Shown: one piece after another, positions 62,139-64,000 of the stretch
Position numbering within the stretch: the first letter of the stretch is position 1
Layout of the letters: every line of letters starts with the position of its first letter
NCBI GenBank assembly: GCA_032164295.1
Contig: JAJHTX010000002.1
Location: forward strand, 2,108,001-2,172,000
Direction of reading: 5' to 3'
DNA from: Inonotus obliquus
Taxonomy: Eukaryota; Basidiomycota; Agaricomycetes; Hymenochaetales; Hymenochaetaceae
Length of the DNA: 64,000 nucleotides
The notes under the pieces: generated by a model
Databases searched by the model: none
What the model saw: the letters and a program-made list of their open reading frames with translations, nothing else
Told to the model about the DNA's origin: nothing
Translations under genes and position numbers: made by a program

Positions 62139-64000
62139 ATGACTGACAAGGGGTACGATGACTCTCCGTCGACTCTTCAAGACGGGTCGATGCCGAGAAG
62201 GCGGAGCTCCAATCCAGGGCTTTGGCTGGCGATAAAACTCCTTCTCATTCTTATCCCATTGCACTGCGTGCAATATAGTGCGAGGAAATACTGGAAGCAA
62301 ACAACTGGTTCAGTCCCGGAAAGTCACATAGGAACTTTAAGATGGTTTAAATGTGAGGAGCCCGTCGTACCTGGTATGGACTGCGGGTCTATTGTGTGAG
62401 TAACGAACTTGTGCCAGGCGCAACTTTTCGCTTTCATTCACCCTAGAATAATCTCAGAGTGCCGTTAGACCATTTAAACCATACGAAAGGGACAAGTAAC
62501 ATCGCTCTCGCGAGGTACAAGGCAACAAGCCGCTTCAGAAGGGGTACCATCTTCCTGAACCCAGGTAAAATCACCTTGATATTGCCGAATGCTTGTTAAA
62601 GGAATTGTACCAAGGCGGCCCAGGTGGATCCGGAGTGCGGTTTGCGATACGTGGAATATCTTTGATGTCCCAGCTGGTTGGACCGCACTATGACATAGTT
62701 GGCTTCGATCCAAGAGGCATCGGGAAAACAACGTAAGTGCATATTCCGAGCTCATATTATCGGTGAAAGAGGAGTCTGAGTTCGCTTCAAGCCCGGCAGT
62801 ACGGTGCTTTCCAAATCCAGTCCACCAGCAATTTTTTGTTTCGAATACGGTGTTTGAGCAGGGTTTCACTGTATCTTCAAACCTCTCGGATCCGACGACG
62901 CGGAATTACTTAGTTCAACAGTACAAAGAATTCCTTGCTCTGAAGAAGACTCAGGCTAAGCTCTGCGCGGAAAATGTGGGAGATGCCTTGAAGTACATGG
63001 GAACAACAACAGTTGCGAGAGATATAGATTTCATGGCGACTGCAATGGACGGCGAAGATGCCCTCATGTTCGTTGTCAAATCGCTCCTTTCCGAATACAA
63101 GCTCTAAATCCAAGGCTTATAGAAATTACTACGGTGGTTCTTATGGAACTATCCTCGGGGCTTATTTAGTGAACATGTGAGTACAAGCTAATGGGCTAGG
63201 TGATACCTCTTAACGAGACTCAACGTATTGTCAGGTTCCCCGACCGAGTAGGACGAGTGGCCATTGATGGAGTTGCAAATCCCGTGCTATGGGCAGGTAC
63301 ATATCACTACCACATCCGTTTTTTCTGTCGGACCATGATTTTATCCTAGCGAAACCATCGCAGTACTGGCATAGTGATTGGATAGTTTCCGCCGAGGACA
63401 CTTATCAAGTCTTCTTAAAGGAATGCAGCAAGGTGAGCAAGCATGCCTATTCCTTGCGAATAATGGACTCATGATTACAGGCCGGATCCGAATCGTGTCC
63501 TCTAGCTAACAGAACGAATGAGGATCCAAAGGAGATCGAACGACGAATTGACAACTTCCTTGATAATTTATATGATGCCCCGTTACCTGTTCCGCAAGCA
63601 AGGAGGCCTGGTTATATAACAGCCGGTGCCGTGAGAGGTACGTGTCTAAAACTCTAAAGCCATCCATTGTATGACATGCCTTTCCGGTGTCAAGCTCTTC
63701 TTCTCATATGTATGGAAGCTCCGAGATCATGGCCACAATGTGCCAGGTTCCTAGCCAACGCCATGTCCGGAGACGGCGCCAACCTACTCAACCTACTTCT
63801 CCCGCAATACGCTCCTTATCCTCTTCCAGATCTATCCTCCGCAGTAGACCTCCAGCGTCTCGCTGTGACGTGCCTAGACTCCCCACCGCCGGAGTCACCG
63901 TCAGATTTCCCAACGGCCGAGGAGCTAGCTGATATCGGATTAAGTGCCATCCAGGATGTGTCACGGAATTTTGGGATGAGTGTCAGTATTAGCGAGCCGG
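62139..64000 (+). CDS. Membrane-anchored alpha/beta hydrolase (TAP-like), 3' end outside window
   Basis: Serine hydrolase of the fungal tripeptidyl aminopeptidase-like group. Start MTDKGYDDSPSTLQDG at 62139; an ATG at 62082 is in frame but only 30 bases from the insertion edge. A single transmembrane helix near residues 28-46 (LWLAIKLLLILIPLHCVQY) makes it a type II protein with a lumenal or extracellular catalytic domain. Exons join as CGSIV|VPLDHLNHTKG and FLNPG|GPGGSGVRFAI (oxyanion-hole loop). PHYDIVGFDPRGIGKTT follows, then VARDIDFMATAMDGEDALM and the nucleophile elbow YYGGSYGTILGAYLVN|MFPDRVGRVAIDGVANP, Ser in GGSYG. The catalytic Asp and His and the TAP C-terminal domain would lie beyond the window. 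Confidence 0.85.

Overview
This is nuclear DNA of a filamentous basidiomycete, most likely an agaricomycete. Genes are split by many short GT-AG introns (about 48 to 75 bases wherever I could fix both ends). Intergenic spaces are mostly a few hundred bases, both strands are used, and there are no operons or ribosome-binding sites. The best matches are eukaryotic and typically fungal: a WOPR (Gti1/Pac2) regulator, an Aro/Cft1-style cleavage factor, a Sec31, an MRS2 and an NIPA-like magnesium transporter. Exon boundaries were worked out by hand; most gene spans are firm, but individual splice sites are only as good as frame and motif continuity allow.

Left part (1-11.9 kb): the 3' end of an F-box/WD-type protein gene; aminopeptidase P; a tRNA-Val; a MOV10/SDE3-type RNA helicase with three zinc fingers; and an NIPA-like magnesium transporter. 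Gene-poor part (11.9-20.9 kb): a WOPR developmental regulator with 2.4 kb of gene-free DNA upstream and 3 kb downstream, and one orphan protein. Middle (20.9-33 kb): gluconokinase, orotate phosphoribosyltransferase, a small one-span membrane protein, a derlin (ER-associated degradation), a small nucleotidyltransferase-like protein, mitochondrial MRS2, then about 2.3 kb of unresolved, possibly coding DNA.

Right part (33-64 kb) is a compact housekeeping block: a conserved Ser/Arg-rich protein divergent to NF-YB (CCAAT-binding subunit), an E(z)/EZH2 polycomb methyltransferase, a thymine/uracil DNA glycosylase, SEC31 (COPII coat), divergent GPN2 (GPN-loop GTPase), convergent CFT1 (CPSF160), a Ser/Pro-rich orphan, a RECQ1-like helicase, an F-box/LRR protein, and a membrane-anchored alpha/beta hydrolase cut by the right end. 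Between the last two lies a clear retrotransposition product: about 702 bp with AATAAA and a poly(A) tail, flanked by a perfect 14-bp direct repeat.

The genes do not form one pathway. Themes that recur are ER/secretory function (derlin, SEC31), magnesium transport (NIPA-like, MRS2), and gene regulation or genome maintenance (NF-YB, EZH2, WOPR, MOV10-like helicase, DNA glycosylase, RecQ). I found no CRISPR array, bacterial-type defence system or secondary-metabolite cluster. The most noteworthy items are the retro-insertion, the isolated WOPR locus, the polycomb methyltransferase and the zinc-finger MOV10-like helicase.
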